Assembly: GCF_029531655.1 (NCBI RefSeq)
Contig: NZ_JANRMI010000004.1
Coordinates: 248,001-312,000, forward strand
Origin: Bdellovibrio svalbardensis
GTDB lineage: Bacteria > Bdellovibrionota > Bdellovibrionia > Bdellovibrionales > Bdellovibrionaceae
Length of the DNA stretch: 64,000 nucleotides
Direction: 5' to 3'
The position numbers and the translations under genes are program-made. The notes under the pieces are model-generated. The model saw only the letters and a list, made by a program, of their open reading frames with translations. It was not told the origin of the DNA and did not search any database. Positions 9,248 to 19,010 of the stretch are shown piece after piece (the stretch's first letter is position 1; every line of letters starts with the position of its first letter).

Positions 9248-11122
9248 ATGTTGCAACGCGTGCAAAACCAGAGATTTAAAGAGTTCATTTATCGTAGCGA
9301 AGTCCTGCTCCGCTTCTTCTCGCGCCGCCGAGGTTTTTGGCTGCGTTACCTTCTGTGTTGGGTGATCGGATGCGTGACTCTTTCCACCGATGAAATCAAT
9401 TCTTACGACCAGCGCTTTCAATTGCGCGGAGATCAAAAGGTCAGTTCTGACATCGTGATGATCACGATCAAACAGTCTGATATTTCAAACATCTACGATG
9501 CCCGAACAAACTCTTTGGGCAACATCAACGAAGCGACGGATATCACGGACAGCTTTTTCTGGGATAAGAAAACCTGGACTGGACTCCTCACTCGCCTGCT
9601 TAAACAAAATCCCAAATCCATCGGGGTCGTTCTGTATTTCGGGGATAATATTGGCGCGGTGTACATGACGCCTGATGAGCGCAAATTGTTTGATGACCCT
9701 CGTATCACCTGGGCCAGCACCACAAACAACTTAGAGCGTGTTCTGACCCCGGTCTTCGCCAATCGTGATAAAAACAATTTAGGAAACAATGAACTGCGCA
9801 GAGACGAAGATGGCATCGTTCGCCGTGTCTTCCCTTCCCGCGACGACACACCTCATTTGGTTGAGAAGATCACGGGTAAGCACTTCCCCACAACATTGGC
9901 GGGACTGCCTATCAACTTCCGCGGTTCAAGCCGCGTCTTTGCCCAGTACTCTTTGAGCGAAATTCTTTACGATGAATTACCGGCAAATACTTTCACCAAC
10001 AAGATTATTCTTATTGGTGCAGAAACCTCGTCAGCTCCAGTCTACTCAACTCCGGTCGGCACCCTGTCACGCACCGAAATCATGGCGCATATCACGGACA
10101 CGGTATTAGGGAATAAATGGATCAAACGCCTGGGCTTCTTATGGTATGCCGCAGGATTTATGGTCTTGATGTGGCTCGCGGTTTTCATTATCACCACCTA
10201 CCCTCAATCCGTGGCCTTGTTCTTCATCATCTGGATAGCGACTTTGCTGGCCGCTTTGTCAGCCTGGGTTTTTGATAGTTTCTATTTCTGGTCCCCGGCT
10301 TTTTCGCCGTTCGTGCTTCTGGCTGCGACATGGACCATTTTCATCGGCTATCAAGCGACCAAGATTGAAAAACAAAACTTCGCACTTCAGCAAGAACAAC
10401 AGTATCTGGCAGAGCTAGAACAATTAAAAAATAACTTCGTCAGTCTGATTTCTCATGACTTGAAAACTCCGATTGCAAAAATTCAAGCCATTGTGGATCG
10501 CCTGATGACACAGCATCAGGACAATGAACTGGGACAGGACTTAAAGTCTCTTCGTTCTTTCAGTGACGAATTAAATCGCTATATTCAATCCATCCTGAAA
10601 GTACTCCGTGTTGAATCCCGCGATTTTAAAATCAATACAGATGTTGCCGACATCAATGAAGTCATCGAAGAGGCCTTGCAACAACTTCGTCCCCTGGCCC
10701 GCGAGCGAGGCATCCAAGTTCATACTTCACTGGAGCCCATGTTTTCTTTGGAGTTTGATAGCACCTTGATTAAAGAAGTGGTTATCAACCTGGTCGAGAA
10801 TGCGATCAAATACTCCCCGGCGGGTGGCAGTATTGAAGTGGTCTCACATGAAGTGGACGAATATGTTCACGTTCTGGTGAAAGACACCGGAGAAGGTATC
10901 AAACCTGAAGACCTGGATAAAGTCTGGGGAAAATTCACTCGCGGTAGTGATCAGGATTTGAAAACCAAAGGGACAGGACTTGGCTTGTATCTCGTTAAAT
11001 ATTTTATTGAACTGCATGGTGGCAAGGTCACCATGGAAAGTAAATTGGGTCACGGAACCACTGTGACTTTTACTTTGCCGCTTGAATCTGAAAATAACTA
11101 CTCCGACAGTGTCGGAGTGTAG
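9248..11122 (+). CDS. CHASE2-domain membrane sensor histidine kinase
   Basis: The 624-residue protein has a first membrane helix near residues 33-50 and a periplasmic CHASE2 sensor domain (IVMITIKQSDI near 60; INFRGSSRVFAQYSLSEIL; NKIILIGAET). Three closely spaced membrane helices follow (about 297-370), then a coiled-coil linker, a HisKA domain with the H-box SLISHDLKTPIAK (His403) and an HATPase domain (NLVENAIKYSP, KDTGEGI, KGTGLGLYLVKYF). No ribosome site is evident. It starts about 70 bases from divergent ribF and is followed after 14 bases by an NtrC-type regulator, its likely partner. Its last codons are provided by a short palindromic repeat at 11099-11124. The ligand is unknown. Confidence 0.87.
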   Translation: MLQRVQNQRFKEFIYRSEVLLRFFSRRRGFWLRYLLCWVIGCVTLSTDEINSYDQRFQLRGDQKVSSDIVMITIKQSDISNIYDARTNSLGNINEATDITDSFFWDKKTWTGLLTRLLKQNPKSIGVVLYFGDNIGAVYMTPDERKLFDDPRITWASTTNNLERVLTPVFANRDKNNLGNNELRRDEDGIVRRVFPSRDDTPHLVEKITGKHFPTTLAGLPINFRGSSRVFAQYSLSEILYDELPANTFTNKIILIGAETSSAPVYSTPVGTLSRTEIMAHITDTVLGNKWIKRLGFLWYAAGFMVLMWLAVFIITTYPQSVALFFIIWIATLLAALSAWVFDSFYFWSPAFSPFVLLAATWTIFIGYQATKIEKQNFALQQEQQYLAELEQLKNNFVSLISHDLKTPIAKIQAIVDRLMTQHQDNELGQDLKSLRSFSDELNRYIQSILKVLRVESRDFKINTDVADINEVIEEALQQLRPLARERGIQVHTSLEPMFSLEFDSTLIKEVVINLVENAIKYSPAGGSIEVVSHEVDEYVHVLVKDTGEGIKPEDLDKVWGKFTRGSDQDLKTKGTGLGLYLVKYFIELHGGKVTMESKLGHGTTVTFTLPLESENNYSDSVGV

Positions 11123-11124
11123 AC
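11099..11124 (+). repeat. Short palindromic repeat, copy A (overlaps 3' end of the CHASE2 kinase gene)
   Basis: TACTCCGAC-AGT-GTCGGAGT forms an 8-bp hairpin followed by the tail GTAGAC. Related copies are at 20174-20198, 35776-35801, 43194-43217 and 53800-53826. Here it encodes the final residues YSDSVGV and the stop of the upstream gene. Confidence 0.8.
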
Positions 11125-11136
11125 CGAGGAACCAGT

Positions 11137-12546
11137 ATGAACAAACTCCACACATTGATCGTAGATGACGAAGCAGAACTGCGCCGTTCCGTTATCTCTA
11201 TTTTGCAATCTGCAATGCCGGAAATTGAGTTTTCAATTGAAGAGGCTGCGACTGGCAAAGAGGCGCTGGACAAAGTAAAAGCAAAAACCTGGGATCTGGT
11301 GTTGATGGACGTAAAGATGCCAGAGATGAACGGCCTCGAAGCACTCACTGCTATTAAAGAGCACGATCCGCGCACATTCGTAGTGCTGATGACCGCGCAT
11401 TCAAATTTGCATGATGCTGTTCAAGCCATCAAAGACGGCGCCTATGATTACGTGGAAAAACCAGTCAAACCAGAGTTGCTCACTGAAATCGTGCGCAAAA
11501 GTTTGGAAGCCCGCGACTTGGTTTCCAGCCTGGCCCTTTCAAATCCCGTATTTGATGATGATATCGAAAGTGAATTTGTTGGCGGCAATTCGAAAATGAA
11601 AGAGGTGTTCAACCTCATCTATCGTCTTTGCAAAGTCGACACCACTGTTTTGATTCGTGGTGAAAATGGAACCGGTAAAGAACTTGTTGCACGCGCCATC
11701 CATTTCAACTCCCCTCGCAAATCGGGCAGCTTTGTCGCGATCAACTGTGGGGCGATTCCAGAGTCCTTGATGGAAAGTGAATTGTTCGGTCACGAAAAAG
11801 GTGCTTTCACCGGCGCGGTGGAAAGAAAAATCGGAAAATTCCAAATTGCCAACAACGGAACTTTATTCCTGGATGAAATTGGTGAACTTCGCCCAGACAT
11901 GCAGGTTAAGCTTTTGCGCGTTCTTCAGGAAAAGAAATTCACGCCCGTGGGTGGAAATCGTGAAGTGAAAACCACGACACGTATTATTGCCGCCACCAAC
12001 CGCAACTTGGAAAAAATGATGGCCGACGGAACATTCCGCGAAGACTTGTTCTATCGTTTGAATGTTATGCCCATCTTCTTGCCGAACTTGCGTGATCGTC
12101 TGGATGACATTGAAGCTCTGGCTCAGCACTTCATTAAGAAATTCGCCCGCCAGCATGCTCGAAACATCACCGGCGTCACACCAGAGGCGTTGGATATGTT
12201 GAAGTCTTATCGCTGGCCGGGAAATATTCGCGAACTTGAAAATGTCGTTGAGCGCGCGTTTATTGTTGAAAACAGCAATCAGATCACCGTCGACTCGTTA
12301 CCTGAATCTATTCGTTTGGCGCCAAAGGATTCTGCAGATAAAACAGCCAGCGTTGGCTACTCTGGCCCATTGGACTTCGATGCTTTCAAAGAAGGAATGG
12401 AAAAAGAATTTATTGTGAGTGCTTTGAAAGCGAACCAAGGCCGCATCAATCAAACAGTGGCGCAAGCGAATATTCCGAAGAACACCCTTCTTCGCAAGAT
12501 TCGTAAGTATGGAATCAATGTTAAGGATTATTCGGGCGAAGAATAA
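11137..12546 (+). CDS. NtrC-family sigma-54 response regulator
   Basis: The 469 residues comprise a receiver (acidic D10/D11, phospho-acceptor D58 in VLMDVKMP), an AAA+ domain with Walker A GENGTGKE, the intact sigma-54 loop GAFTGA, and [11 protein letters not shown]-terminal Fis-type helix-turn-helix ends in [12 protein letters not shown]. It is 14 bases downstream of the CHASE2 kinase gene, so the two form a two-component pair that should activate sigma-54 promoters. Its 3' end overlaps the convergent glycosyltransferase gene by 26 bases. The target genes cannot be read from the window. Confidence 0.88.
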   Translation: MNKLHTLIVDDEAELRRSVISILQSAMPEIEFSIEEAATGKEALDKVKAKTWDLVLMDVKMPEMNGLEALTAIKEHDPRTFVVLMTAHSNLHDAVQAIKDGAYDYVEKPVKPELLTEIVRKSLEARDLVSSLALSNPVFDDDIESEFVGGNSKMKEVFNLIYRLCKVDTTVLIRGENGTGKELVARAIHFNSPRKSGSFVAINCGAIPESLMESELFGHEKGAFTGAVERKIGKFQIANNGTLFLDEIGELRPDMQVKLLRVLQEKKFTPVGGNREVKTTTRIIAATNRNLEKMMADGTFREDLFYRLNVMPIFLPNLRDRLDDIEALAQHFIKKFARQHARNITGVTPEALDMLKSYRWPGNIRELENVVERAFIVENSNQITVDSLPESIRLAPKDSADKTASVGYSGPLDFDAFKEGMEKEFIVSALKANQGRINQTVAQANIPKNTLLRKIRKYGINVKDYSGEE

Positions 12547-13621
12547 AGCCCGCCGATTTAAGAACCTCGTCTGCTGAAATATTTTTCATGCAGACGTGGG
12601 TTTTAATTGGACACACCTGATGTCCATGTTTTCCACAAGGGCGACAAGCCAGCTCCTCGTTTTGCACCACATAGCTTTGTGCCGACCACGGGCGAAATCC
12701 AAACTCTAAAATTGTCGGCCCGAAGACTGCAATGAGCGGCGTTTCACAAACCGAAGCCAGATGAGTTGATGCGCTGTCGTTACCAATCAATAAGGCCGCT
12801 CGCGCAATGAGCTGCGCGGATTCAAAGATCTTGGTTTTTCCGGCCAGTGATACTGTGTCTGGAATTTGTGCCGCCACTCGTTCAGCAAGTTCTTCCTCGC
12901 CAGGGCCACCCATCACATAGATTACATACCCTTGAGCTTTTAAGGCCTGTCCGGCTTTAATAAAACCTTCGTCAGTCCATCGCTTCGTGGCCCACACACT
13001 GCCAGGGAAAATCAAAACGGCTTTGCCTTCTTTAAATCCTTGAAGCTGAAATTTCTTTTCAAGTTCTGCGAAGAGTTCATTATTCAACACTGTTGAACGC
13101 AAACTCATAGAGGCCCATGCGGGAGGCGCTGAAAGACGTCCATACTCCTGAGGAGCATAAGGTCTTTCTTGATCGCGGTAGTCCTTCAGCAGGCTTTCCA
13201 ACTCTTTATCGACGGTTTGCAAAAGACTCATTTGCCTTAAAGCATCCGGCAGAAATGAATTTCGCGGGATGCGCGAGTCATAGGCAAAGAAGCTCCAGAA
13301 ATTTTTGTAGCCAATTTTATGTTTTGCCTGAATCTGTCGACAAAAGAATGCCGTACGCACCGATTGATGTGGCGAAATTACGTAATTAACTTCTTGAGTT
13401 TTAAGGTGCTCGACAATTTTTCGATAAGATTCTTTATTACCTTTTTGGATTTCAAATACTTGATCCACCAATTGGGTTTTAAGAAGGAAGTCGCCCAAGC
13501 CTTGACGACAAACCAGAGCCAACTTGTGATCAGGCCACAGCTCTTTACAGCGCTTCAATAGCGGGATCGACAGCAGCAGATCCCCTAGAAAGGCAGTTTG
13601 TACGACTAGATTTAACGGCAT
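12521..13621 (-). CDS. Glycosyltransferase family 9 (heptosyltransferase, WaaF-like)
   Basis: The 366-residue GT9 protein opens with the family start motif VVQTAFLGDLLLSIPLL. It carries IFPGSVWATKRWTDEGF, MGGPGEEE and LLIGNDSASTHLASVCETPLIAVFGPT, the ADP-heptose-binding region of LPS heptosyltransferases. It probably adds a heptose or similar sugar to the LPS inner core on the cytoplasmic side. The true start is clear from the N-terminal motif, so the overlap of 77 bases with the upstream glycosyltransferase gene is real. It converges with the response regulator gene (26-base overlap). Confidence 0.85.
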   Translation of the reverse strand: MPLNLVVQTAFLGDLLLSIPLLKRCKELWPDHKLALVCRQGLGDFLLKTQLVDQVFEIQKGNKESYRKIVEHLKTQEVNYVISPHQSVRTAFFCRQIQAKHKIGYKNFWSFFAYDSRIPRNSFLPDALRQMSLLQTVDKELESLLKDYRDQERPYAPQEYGRLSAPPAWASMSLRSTVLNNELFAELEKKFQLQGFKEGKAVLIFPGSVWATKRWTDEGFIKAGQALKAQGYVIYVMGGPGEEELAERVAAQIPDTVSLAGKTKIFESAQLIARAALLIGNDSASTHLASVCETPLIAVFGPTILEFGFRPWSAQSYVVQNEELACRPCGKHGHQVCPIKTHVCMKNISADEVLKSAGFILRPNNP

Positions 13622-14699
13622 CCAGAATCTCCATCAGAGAGACCTGATCGTAGCACATTATGTCTTTTTCACAAGCTCTCTTCCAGCAAGGAGCACAAGG
13701 GCTTTTTGTCAAAATCTTTGCGCCCCGCTCATAAATGTCAATCTCGTGAGCACAAGTGGGCCCAAACCAGGCAATGACCTGCTTTTGCTGAGAAATCGCC
13801 ATATGCATTCCCAAACTATCACCTGTAATAACAATGTCACAGGCCGCAACGCTGACCAACCCATCACGCAAACCGGAACGAGTCTCTGATGAAATCACAG
13901 GCAACCCCGTCGCAATCAACACATTGCGCTCGGTATCTTCGGGGCCTCCCAGCAGAACCAACTGAGCATCTGGAATTTCATGAGATAATTTTTGAATGAG
14001 AATTCGATGATATTCGACCGTCAATTTCTTATGGGCAATCACATTGCTGCACCCAGTATTTAATCCGATGATCAGGGACTTTCCCTGTAACCATTCTGAG
14101 CGACGAGCTTGGCGTGTCAGGTCCTCTTGCTTATTCAATGGAAGCCAGTACTCATCTCTTTGGAAAGGACCTAACTCTAAAGCTTCGACCATAAGCTGGG
14201 TCTCTGCCTTGGTATTCTCAAAGAATTTTTTTTCATCATTCAAACCGAGTTGCCACAATTCATTGGCAGCCGCGGTAGCGGGCACAATTGCCCCATTGCG
14301 CGGGTTCACCGTAAATCCAAAGATTTGATCCACAGTTGTTCGTTTAAGAACTCCCACGGCCTTAAGAGACTTATCAATGACCAAAGCGACTTCGAACTCC
14401 AAAGTGGATAACTGCAAGAGATCGGCTTCGGTCGTCGTCAAGACGCGGTCAATGGCAGGATGATTATGCAATAGTTGGTGCGCGGGAGCATCCGTCACCC
14501 AGGTCACCATACTCGAAGGGTATTTTCTTTTGATGGCTCTCAACAAACTGGTGCTACGAACCACGGCGCCTAAGGCCCCCAGATGAACGACTAACAAAGA
14601 GATCTGCGGAATGTCTTTATGCGCGCATGAAGAGTCACAGAACTCATTTTTTTTGCAAGGCTTGTATCCTGAAAAATGTCGACAATCACTTACTGGCAT
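13545..14699 (-). CDS. Glycosyltransferase family 9 with Cys-rich N terminus
   Basis: The 384-residue heptosyltransferase-like protein has the GT9 entry motif LVVHLGALGAVVRSTSLLRA near residue 35, GLNTGCSNVIAHKKLT in the donor region, LLGGPEDTE and VITGDSLGMHMAISQQKQVIAWFGPT. The 30 residues before the GT9 fold hold six cysteines counting both clusters (CRHFSGYKPCKKNEFC and CDSSC share one), suggesting a small metal-binding extension. The C terminus adds about 25 residues encoded over the start of the next gene. It probably works with the following GT9 enzyme on LPS core assembly. Start choice is moderate: MPVSDC has no strong ribosome site. Confidence 0.8.
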   Translation of the reverse strand: MPVSDCRHFSGYKPCKKNEFCDSSCAHKDIPQISLLVVHLGALGAVVRSTSLLRAIKRKYPSSMVTWVTDAPAHQLLHNHPAIDRVLTTTEADLLQLSTLEFEVALVIDKSLKAVGVLKRTTVDQIFGFTVNPRNGAIVPATAAANELWQLGLNDEKKFFENTKAETQLMVEALELGPFQRDEYWLPLNKQEDLTRQARRSEWLQGKSLIIGLNTGCSNVIAHKKLTVEYHRILIQKLSHEIPDAQLVLLGGPEDTERNVLIATGLPVISSETRSGLRDGLVSVAACDIVITGDSLGMHMAISQQKQVIAWFGPTCAHEIDIYERGAKILTKSPCAPCWKRACEKDIMCYDQVSLMEILDAVKSSRTNCLSRGSAAVDPAIEAL

Positions 14700-14835
14700 C
14701 TCTCAATTCTATATGAATTCACGACATTCTTAAGGGGAAGCTTGTCACCCCTATGGACTTCAGGACCTCAGAGAGGCAGAATCAGGACCTTTGTTGAGGC
14801 GACCGGGTCTTTCCTTTTTCCGATAAGTCCCCTAC

Positions 14836-15969
14836 ATGAAAATTGAAAAAGAGAACCTGCAATTCCACCCCTTCCAACTCACGCCCCAAGAGCAAGGCGG
14901 ACTGGTGACCTTGAGCGGTCGCAAAGACAGCTTCCGCTTAACTCCCCTGCAGTATTCTTACTTGGATGTTTTAAAAAATGGTCTCTCTATTGAGGGATTG
15001 GTGCAGTTTTTCTTAGGTCAAGGTTGGCTGGTCAACTTCCGCGAACTTTATGCGCTCATTCAATTTTTGGTGACCGAACGAGTGATTCGCAATCCTGCCG
15101 TCATAGATTATTTTAAAAAAGCGCTTTCAGATGATGCGCCCATGATATTCAGTTCCCTCTCAGCAATGACAGGAATAGCAGCGACTCAGGTGAATCCCGC
15201 CGAACTCCCCTTCTTTCGCTCCCTTGAATTGAATCTGGCTAAATATTTACTAAAAGGCGCTGAGCGCTTTCAAGTGCCTGCGCAAATTCGCCTCACCCAT
15301 GCGGGGCAAACCGATCGTGATCTCTATATTCTTCTGAAAGGCCAAGCTGCTATCTACAAAGTGATTGATCAACATCGTCGGCAAATGGTCGCAACTTTGA
15401 ATGAAGGATCTCTTTTTGGCGAAAGAGGATTTTTACTAAATCAGCCTCGCAACGCCGATGTTATTACGACCGCTCCGTCTGAGGTTCTGCGCGTCCGTCA
15501 TCTGCCTGAATTTGATCAATTGATTAAAACAGATAAAGCACAAAGCCTTCAACATCGCTTCTGGGTGATGCAAGCGCTGTTGTCCTCTGATATTTTCAAA
15601 GAACTTCCTACAGACACCCTGGATGCCCTGGTCTTTGCAGGACGCTTGGTGCAGGCCCCTGCCAATCAGGTGCTCTTCCAAGAAGGGCAACGTGGAAATA
15701 CTTGTTATATTCTCATTCAAGGGGCTGCTGTCGTTTCAAAACAGGGTCGCGCCATCAATGTGATGAACCAAGGGTCATGCTTCGGGGAAATTTCATTGCT
15801 CGTCAGCGGCGGAGTGCGCACGGCCTCTGTCATCACTCAACGTGATTCAGTGCTGCTCGAAATTCAACAGAATGATTTTTACAAAATGCTTTCGCAAAAT
15901 CTCATTCTTGCAAAAGAAATTGAGACTCTTGCAGCCGCCCGTCTTCAGAAAGATGCCACTCGAAAATAA
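14836..15969 (+). CDS. Protein with two cyclic-nucleotide-binding (cNMP) domains
   Basis: The 377 residues begin with an unrecognised segment of about 110 residues (a repressor-like or PilZ-like fold is possible but unsupported), followed by two CRP-type sensor domains. The first reads SLFGERGFLLNQPRNADVIT and the second SCFGEISLLVSGGVRTASVIT. The second keeps the FGE...RTAS phosphate-binding cassette; the first has RNAD, which may weaken nucleotide binding. There is no helix-turn-helix, so it is not a CRP transcription factor. It is cytoplasmic, transcribed alone, and divergent from the glycosyltransferase genes. No function can be assigned beyond nucleotide-responsive regulation. Confidence 0.7.
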   Translation: MKIEKENLQFHPFQLTPQEQGGLVTLSGRKDSFRLTPLQYSYLDVLKNGLSIEGLVQFFLGQGWLVNFRELYALIQFLVTERVIRNPAVIDYFKKALSDDAPMIFSSLSAMTGIAATQVNPAELPFFRSLELNLAKYLLKGAERFQVPAQIRLTHAGQTDRDLYILLKGQAAIYKVIDQHRRQMVATLNEGSLFGERGFLLNQPRNADVITTAPSEVLRVRHLPEFDQLIKTDKAQSLQHRFWVMQALLSSDIFKELPTDTLDALVFAGRLVQAPANQVLFQEGQRGNTCYILIQGAAVVSKQGRAINVMNQGSCFGEISLLVSGGVRTASVITQRDSVLLEIQQNDFYKMLSQNLILAKEIETLAAARLQKDATRK

Positions 15970-16027
15970 GTCTGCCCACCTTTGGTGAGCCCCCTAATGC
16001 GCCGAGCCTCAAAAAGGTACGGCGTAC

Positions 16028-17125
16028 CTATTTTCCGGGTTTGATTTCTACGACTTCGGAGATAAGGGTGCCGATTTTGATTTTGGCTTCGATGCGGAGG
16101 ATATAGCGACGATCGTCGTCGGAAAGCCAGATCAGGTTTTCGCCGATGGATTTGAACTTCCCTTTAAGCATGATGTTCGGTTGAATCACAATGGCCTTCA
16201 TCGGACCCAATTTGGTCTCTAAGACTTCCTTGCGCAAAGCTTTGCCAGAGAACACCAGATTCTCTTTATCGTTGGCAACACGGAAAGCGTATTCTTTGCC
16301 CACTTCCCATTGGAAAAATCTCATATAGAAAACAGCGCTATAGACATTCTGAGTGTAGGGCAAAATGTCCCAGTGTTGCTTCTTTTCTTCGACGCCGTCT
16401 TTTTCAGTCACTTTCTTTTCCCAGAAAGTTGCTGTGCTGTCTTTGTCATTGAAAAGCATTTTGGCTTCGCGAAGCTGACCAGATTCTTTGACATGCAATT
16501 GGAAAACGCTTGGCACCAAAGAGTTGTAGTCCATAAAAATATCAACGCTGTCGTCGACACTGTAAAAAGACGAAAACAACGAGCTTGTACTGATAAACAT
16601 TTTCAAAGAATAAGCTTTGCGATCATTCACAGTCACAAAGGGATCGACGCGCATTTTCAAAGTTCCTGCGGAAACTTTGAAATAATTCACATCGTGAATG
16701 ACTTCTTCTCCGACTCGGATTGGATCTTGAATGGGACGACGACCGTCAAAACCCGCATCGTCTTCGATATCAGGCTGTCGACGTGTCACCACAGCTTCCG
16801 CGACTGGGGCCGCAGCAACGACTGCCGCTTCTTTCTTAGATTTTGCTTTTACCTTCGTTTCAGTTTTTTTCTCTAAGGAAGGCGAAGTTTTACCAGCTGA
16901 CTTTGCTGGTTTCTTTGCTGGAGCAGGAGCTACTTCGGTTTTCGCAGGTGGGCTGACCGCGGAGGTGGCTTCGGGAGTTGCGGTCGCAGAGGGCTCGACA
17001 ATCTTCACTTTCTCATCGAACTCATCCATCTTCTTGAGTTGATCCGCTTTTTCATACTTCAAAAATGAAGTCGAGCAAGAAGAGAGCAGAAGAGTTGAGA
17101 TGATGAGAAACGAGCTGTACTTCAC
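16028..17125 (-). CDS. DUF3108-domain lipoprotein
   Basis: Translation starts at a GTG (17125) directly after the acyltransferase stop at 17126. The N terminus has a lipoprotein signal (LLLSSC, Cys17). A Pro/Ala/Lys-rich low-complexity stretch (about residues 40-115) would act as a flexible spacer. The C-terminal DUF3108 domain (VGEEVIHDVNYFKVSAGTL, FYSVDDSVDIFMDYNSLVPS, GENLIWLSDDDRRYILR) is a beta-rich fold related to the outer-membrane lipid-handling protein families. It is the last gene of the lpx operon, so a periplasmic role in lipid A or LPS handling is a reasonable inference; the biochemical function is not established. Confidence 0.75.
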   Translation of the reverse strand: MKYSSFLIISTLLLSSCSTSFLKYEKADQLKKMDEFDEKVKIVEPSATATPEATSAVSPPAKTEVAPAPAKKPAKSAGKTSPSLEKKTETKVKAKSKKEAAVVAAAPVAEAVVTRRQPDIEDDAGFDGRRPIQDPIRVGEEVIHDVNYFKVSAGTLKMRVDPFVTVNDRKAYSLKMFISTSSLFSSFYSVDDSVDIFMDYNSLVPSVFQLHVKESGQLREAKMLFNDKDSTATFWEKKVTEKDGVEEKKQHWDILPYTQNVYSAVFYMRFFQWEVGKEYAFRVANDKENLVFSGKALRKEVLETKLGPMKAIVIQPNIMLKGKFKSIGENLIWLSDDDRRYILRIEAKIKIGTLISEVVEIKPGK

Positions 17126-18019
17126 TTAAAAGTCCTTCCAACGCCGATGCACCCACATCCACTGTTCAGGGTGCTTCCTAATAATCGACTCCAGCTTGTC
17201 ATTGAAGGCCTGAGTCATATTAGAGATGGTCTGATCCTTATCATCAACGACACATTTCGCTAAGTCCATTGCTGGTTCAATAACTGTGTGAAGTTTTTTA
17301 TCAGGCCCCTCGTAGGTATAGATCGGAAGAACCGGCGCCTTGGTTTTTTGCACAAACAGAGCTAGACCATAGGCCGTCCCCGTCCGTTTTCCAAAAAAGG
17401 TGCTCGCGATTCCGAAAGGCTTTCCCATGTATTGATCCAAAACAAAAACCAAAGCGGCTTTCTTTTTTAAGGCCTTTAAAATCTCAAAGGCATTGTTCGG
17501 AGAATGGGCATCAATGTATTGAACACCTTGAGATCCACGAACTGCAAACCACATGTCATCGAACCATTTGGTTTTGAAACGCTTGGTAATGATATAGATC
17601 TCTTGTCCACGCATGGCGACAGTGTTGGCCCCCATATCGCCATTGCCTAAATGCAAAGTCAGAAAGAAGATCCCTTTGTTTTGCTTAGATGCTTCTTCTA
17701 AGTTTTCCCAACCTTCAATCACGGCATTCTTATCGAGCCATTTTTGGTTCATCGAAGGAATTGTAAAAATCTCGGCAAAGTTATATCCCAATTGATAAAC
17801 AGATTCGCGACCGACCGCACGTCTTTGCTCGTCAGTCCACTCTGGAAAGGCGAGTTTCAAGTTATCCAGGACAATTTGGCGACGAAAGCCAAAGACATCA
17901 AACCACAAAAAACCCACCCAAGAACCCATCTTGCGGAGGACTTGGCGAGGAAACAAAGAACTGATGGCCGTAGCAATTTTAACGATGAGCTGAACTAAGA
18001 ATTTCACTGATAACCTCAT
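17126..18019 (-). CDS. lpxL: Lipid A biosynthesis acyltransferase (LpxL/HtrB family)
   Basis: The 297 residues match the lysophospholipid acyltransferase family. There is an N-terminal amphipathic or membrane helix, the catalytic HX4D motif in LTLHLGNGDMG, then LVFVLDQYMGKPFGIASTFFGKRTGTAYGLA (given here as two joined parts, the second being the GKRTGTAYG substrate loop), and the WMWVHRRWKDF C terminus typical of LpxL/LpxM. It transfers a secondary acyl chain to the lipid A precursor at the inner membrane. It overlaps lpxK by 41 bases and abuts the DUF3108 gene, so it is co-transcribed with both. Which acyl position it serves cannot be read. Confidence 0.85.
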   Translation of the reverse strand: MRLSVKFLVQLIVKIATAISSLFPRQVLRKMGSWVGFLWFDVFGFRRQIVLDNLKLAFPEWTDEQRRAVGRESVYQLGYNFAEIFTIPSMNQKWLDKNAVIEGWENLEEASKQNKGIFFLTLHLGNGDMGANTVAMRGQEIYIITKRFKTKWFDDMWFAVRGSQGVQYIDAHSPNNAFEILKALKKKAALVFVLDQYMGKPFGIASTFFGKRTGTAYGLALFVQKTKAPVLPIYTYEGPDKKLHTVIEPAMDLAKCVVDDKDQTISNMTQAFNDKLESIIRKHPEQWMWVHRRWKDF

Positions 18020-19010
18020 AAAGACGACCTTTTTTTCCCAATTCTGCCACTTCTAAGGAGGCACTCCACAGAGTCGGAGTTTTGGGCATCAAGGGGCGTA
18101 ATTTCACGGCGTCTTTTTCCGTTGTGATCAAGTAATCACATTGAGATTTTTCGAATTCTTCCACGATCTGGCGGGCATCATTCTCCGTGTATTGATGATG
18201 ATCACGGAAGTGCAGGCTCTTTTTAGAAACCTCACCGATTTCCCTCATCATTTTCTCGAAAACATCAGGACGCGCGATCGCCGAAACCAAGAACAGTTTC
18301 TTCCCCTGCAATTCTTCTCGAGACTTAAATTCGGATTGTTTTTGATTCCAAAACTTTCGAATATCATAACCGAAATACAAAACTTCTTTGTTCTTCGGAA
18401 GCTTTGCTTCCAGAGCCTTCAGATTGGCCTCGTCAGCCAGGTTGCATTTGGTCAGAACAATCAAGTCAGCTCGTTCCAGGCCTGCCCAAGATTCACGGGC
18501 ACGCCCCTCCGGAACCACTTCATAGTTCGCCATGTCTTCGGTGGCATCCAAAATCACAATATTCAAATCACGTTGCAGTTTGCGGTGCTGAAAACCGTCA
18601 TCAACGATGACGACATCATACTTTTCTTTACGGACTGCATATTCAGCAGTTCGCCACTTCGTCGAGCCTACAAAGACTGCGACTTCCGGGTTTGCTTGCG
18701 CCAACAACAATGGTTCATCACCATAATAACGTGCTCCGAAGGGATGACTGACATCCACCCAACAAGGTGCTTGCGCATCCGCGCGGTAAGAGCGGCTGAC
18801 AACAGCCACTTTTCTTCCCGCCTGAACCAAATATTTAAGACAAAAATCCGTCAGTGGGGTTTTGCCGGTTCCGCCAACTGTCAAATTTCCAATACTGATG
18901 ACTGGAATTGGAGCCTTATAAGCTTCGATCACGCCGCGATCATAGAGGGAGTTTTTAACCCCCACGATCTGATCATACAAAAATGACAGCGGACGAAGAT
19001 AAGGTCTCAT
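17979..19010 (-). CDS. lpxK: Tetraacyldisaccharide 4'-kinase LpxK
   Basis: The 343 residues include the LpxK Walker A SIGNLTVGGTGKTPLTDF, the DDGFQHRKLQRDLNIVILDA segment (split at its known DDGFQH motif) and the LITTEKDAVKLRPL motif near the C terminus. LpxK phosphorylates the 4' position of the lipid A disaccharide on the cytoplasmic face of the inner membrane. The start codon overlaps the lpxB stop (ATGA). Its presence is notable because the lipid A of B. bacteriovorus HD100 is reported to carry mannose in place of phosphates. Confidence 0.95.
   Translation of the reverse strand: MRPYLRPLSFLYDQIVGVKNSLYDRGVIEAYKAPIPVISIGNLTVGGTGKTPLTDFCLKYLVQAGRKVAVVSRSYRADAQAPCWVDVSHPFGARYYGDEPLLLAQANPEVAVFVGSTKWRTAEYAVRKEKYDVVIVDDGFQHRKLQRDLNIVILDATEDMANYEVVPEGRARESWAGLERADLIVLTKCNLADEANLKALEAKLPKNKEVLYFGYDIRKFWNQKQSEFKSREELQGKKLFLVSAIARPDVFEKMMREIGEVSKKSLHFRDHHQYTENDARQIVEEFEKSQCDYLITTEKDAVKLRPLMPKTPTLWSASLEVAELGKKGRLYEVISEILSSAHR

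Noticed and set aside
14836-15969. CRP/FNR transcription factor
   Set aside because: Two cNMP-binding domains are present but no helix-turn-helix follows either.
16013-16027. Small GGTAC-GGC-GTACC palindrome between the cNMP protein and the DUF3108 gene
   Set aside because: Only a 5-bp stem without a T-run; too weak to call a terminator or a repeat copy.
18141-18986. Long open frame (281 codons) on the plus strand
   Set aside because: It is fully antisense to lpxK, whose motifs are unambiguous; its translation has no family features.
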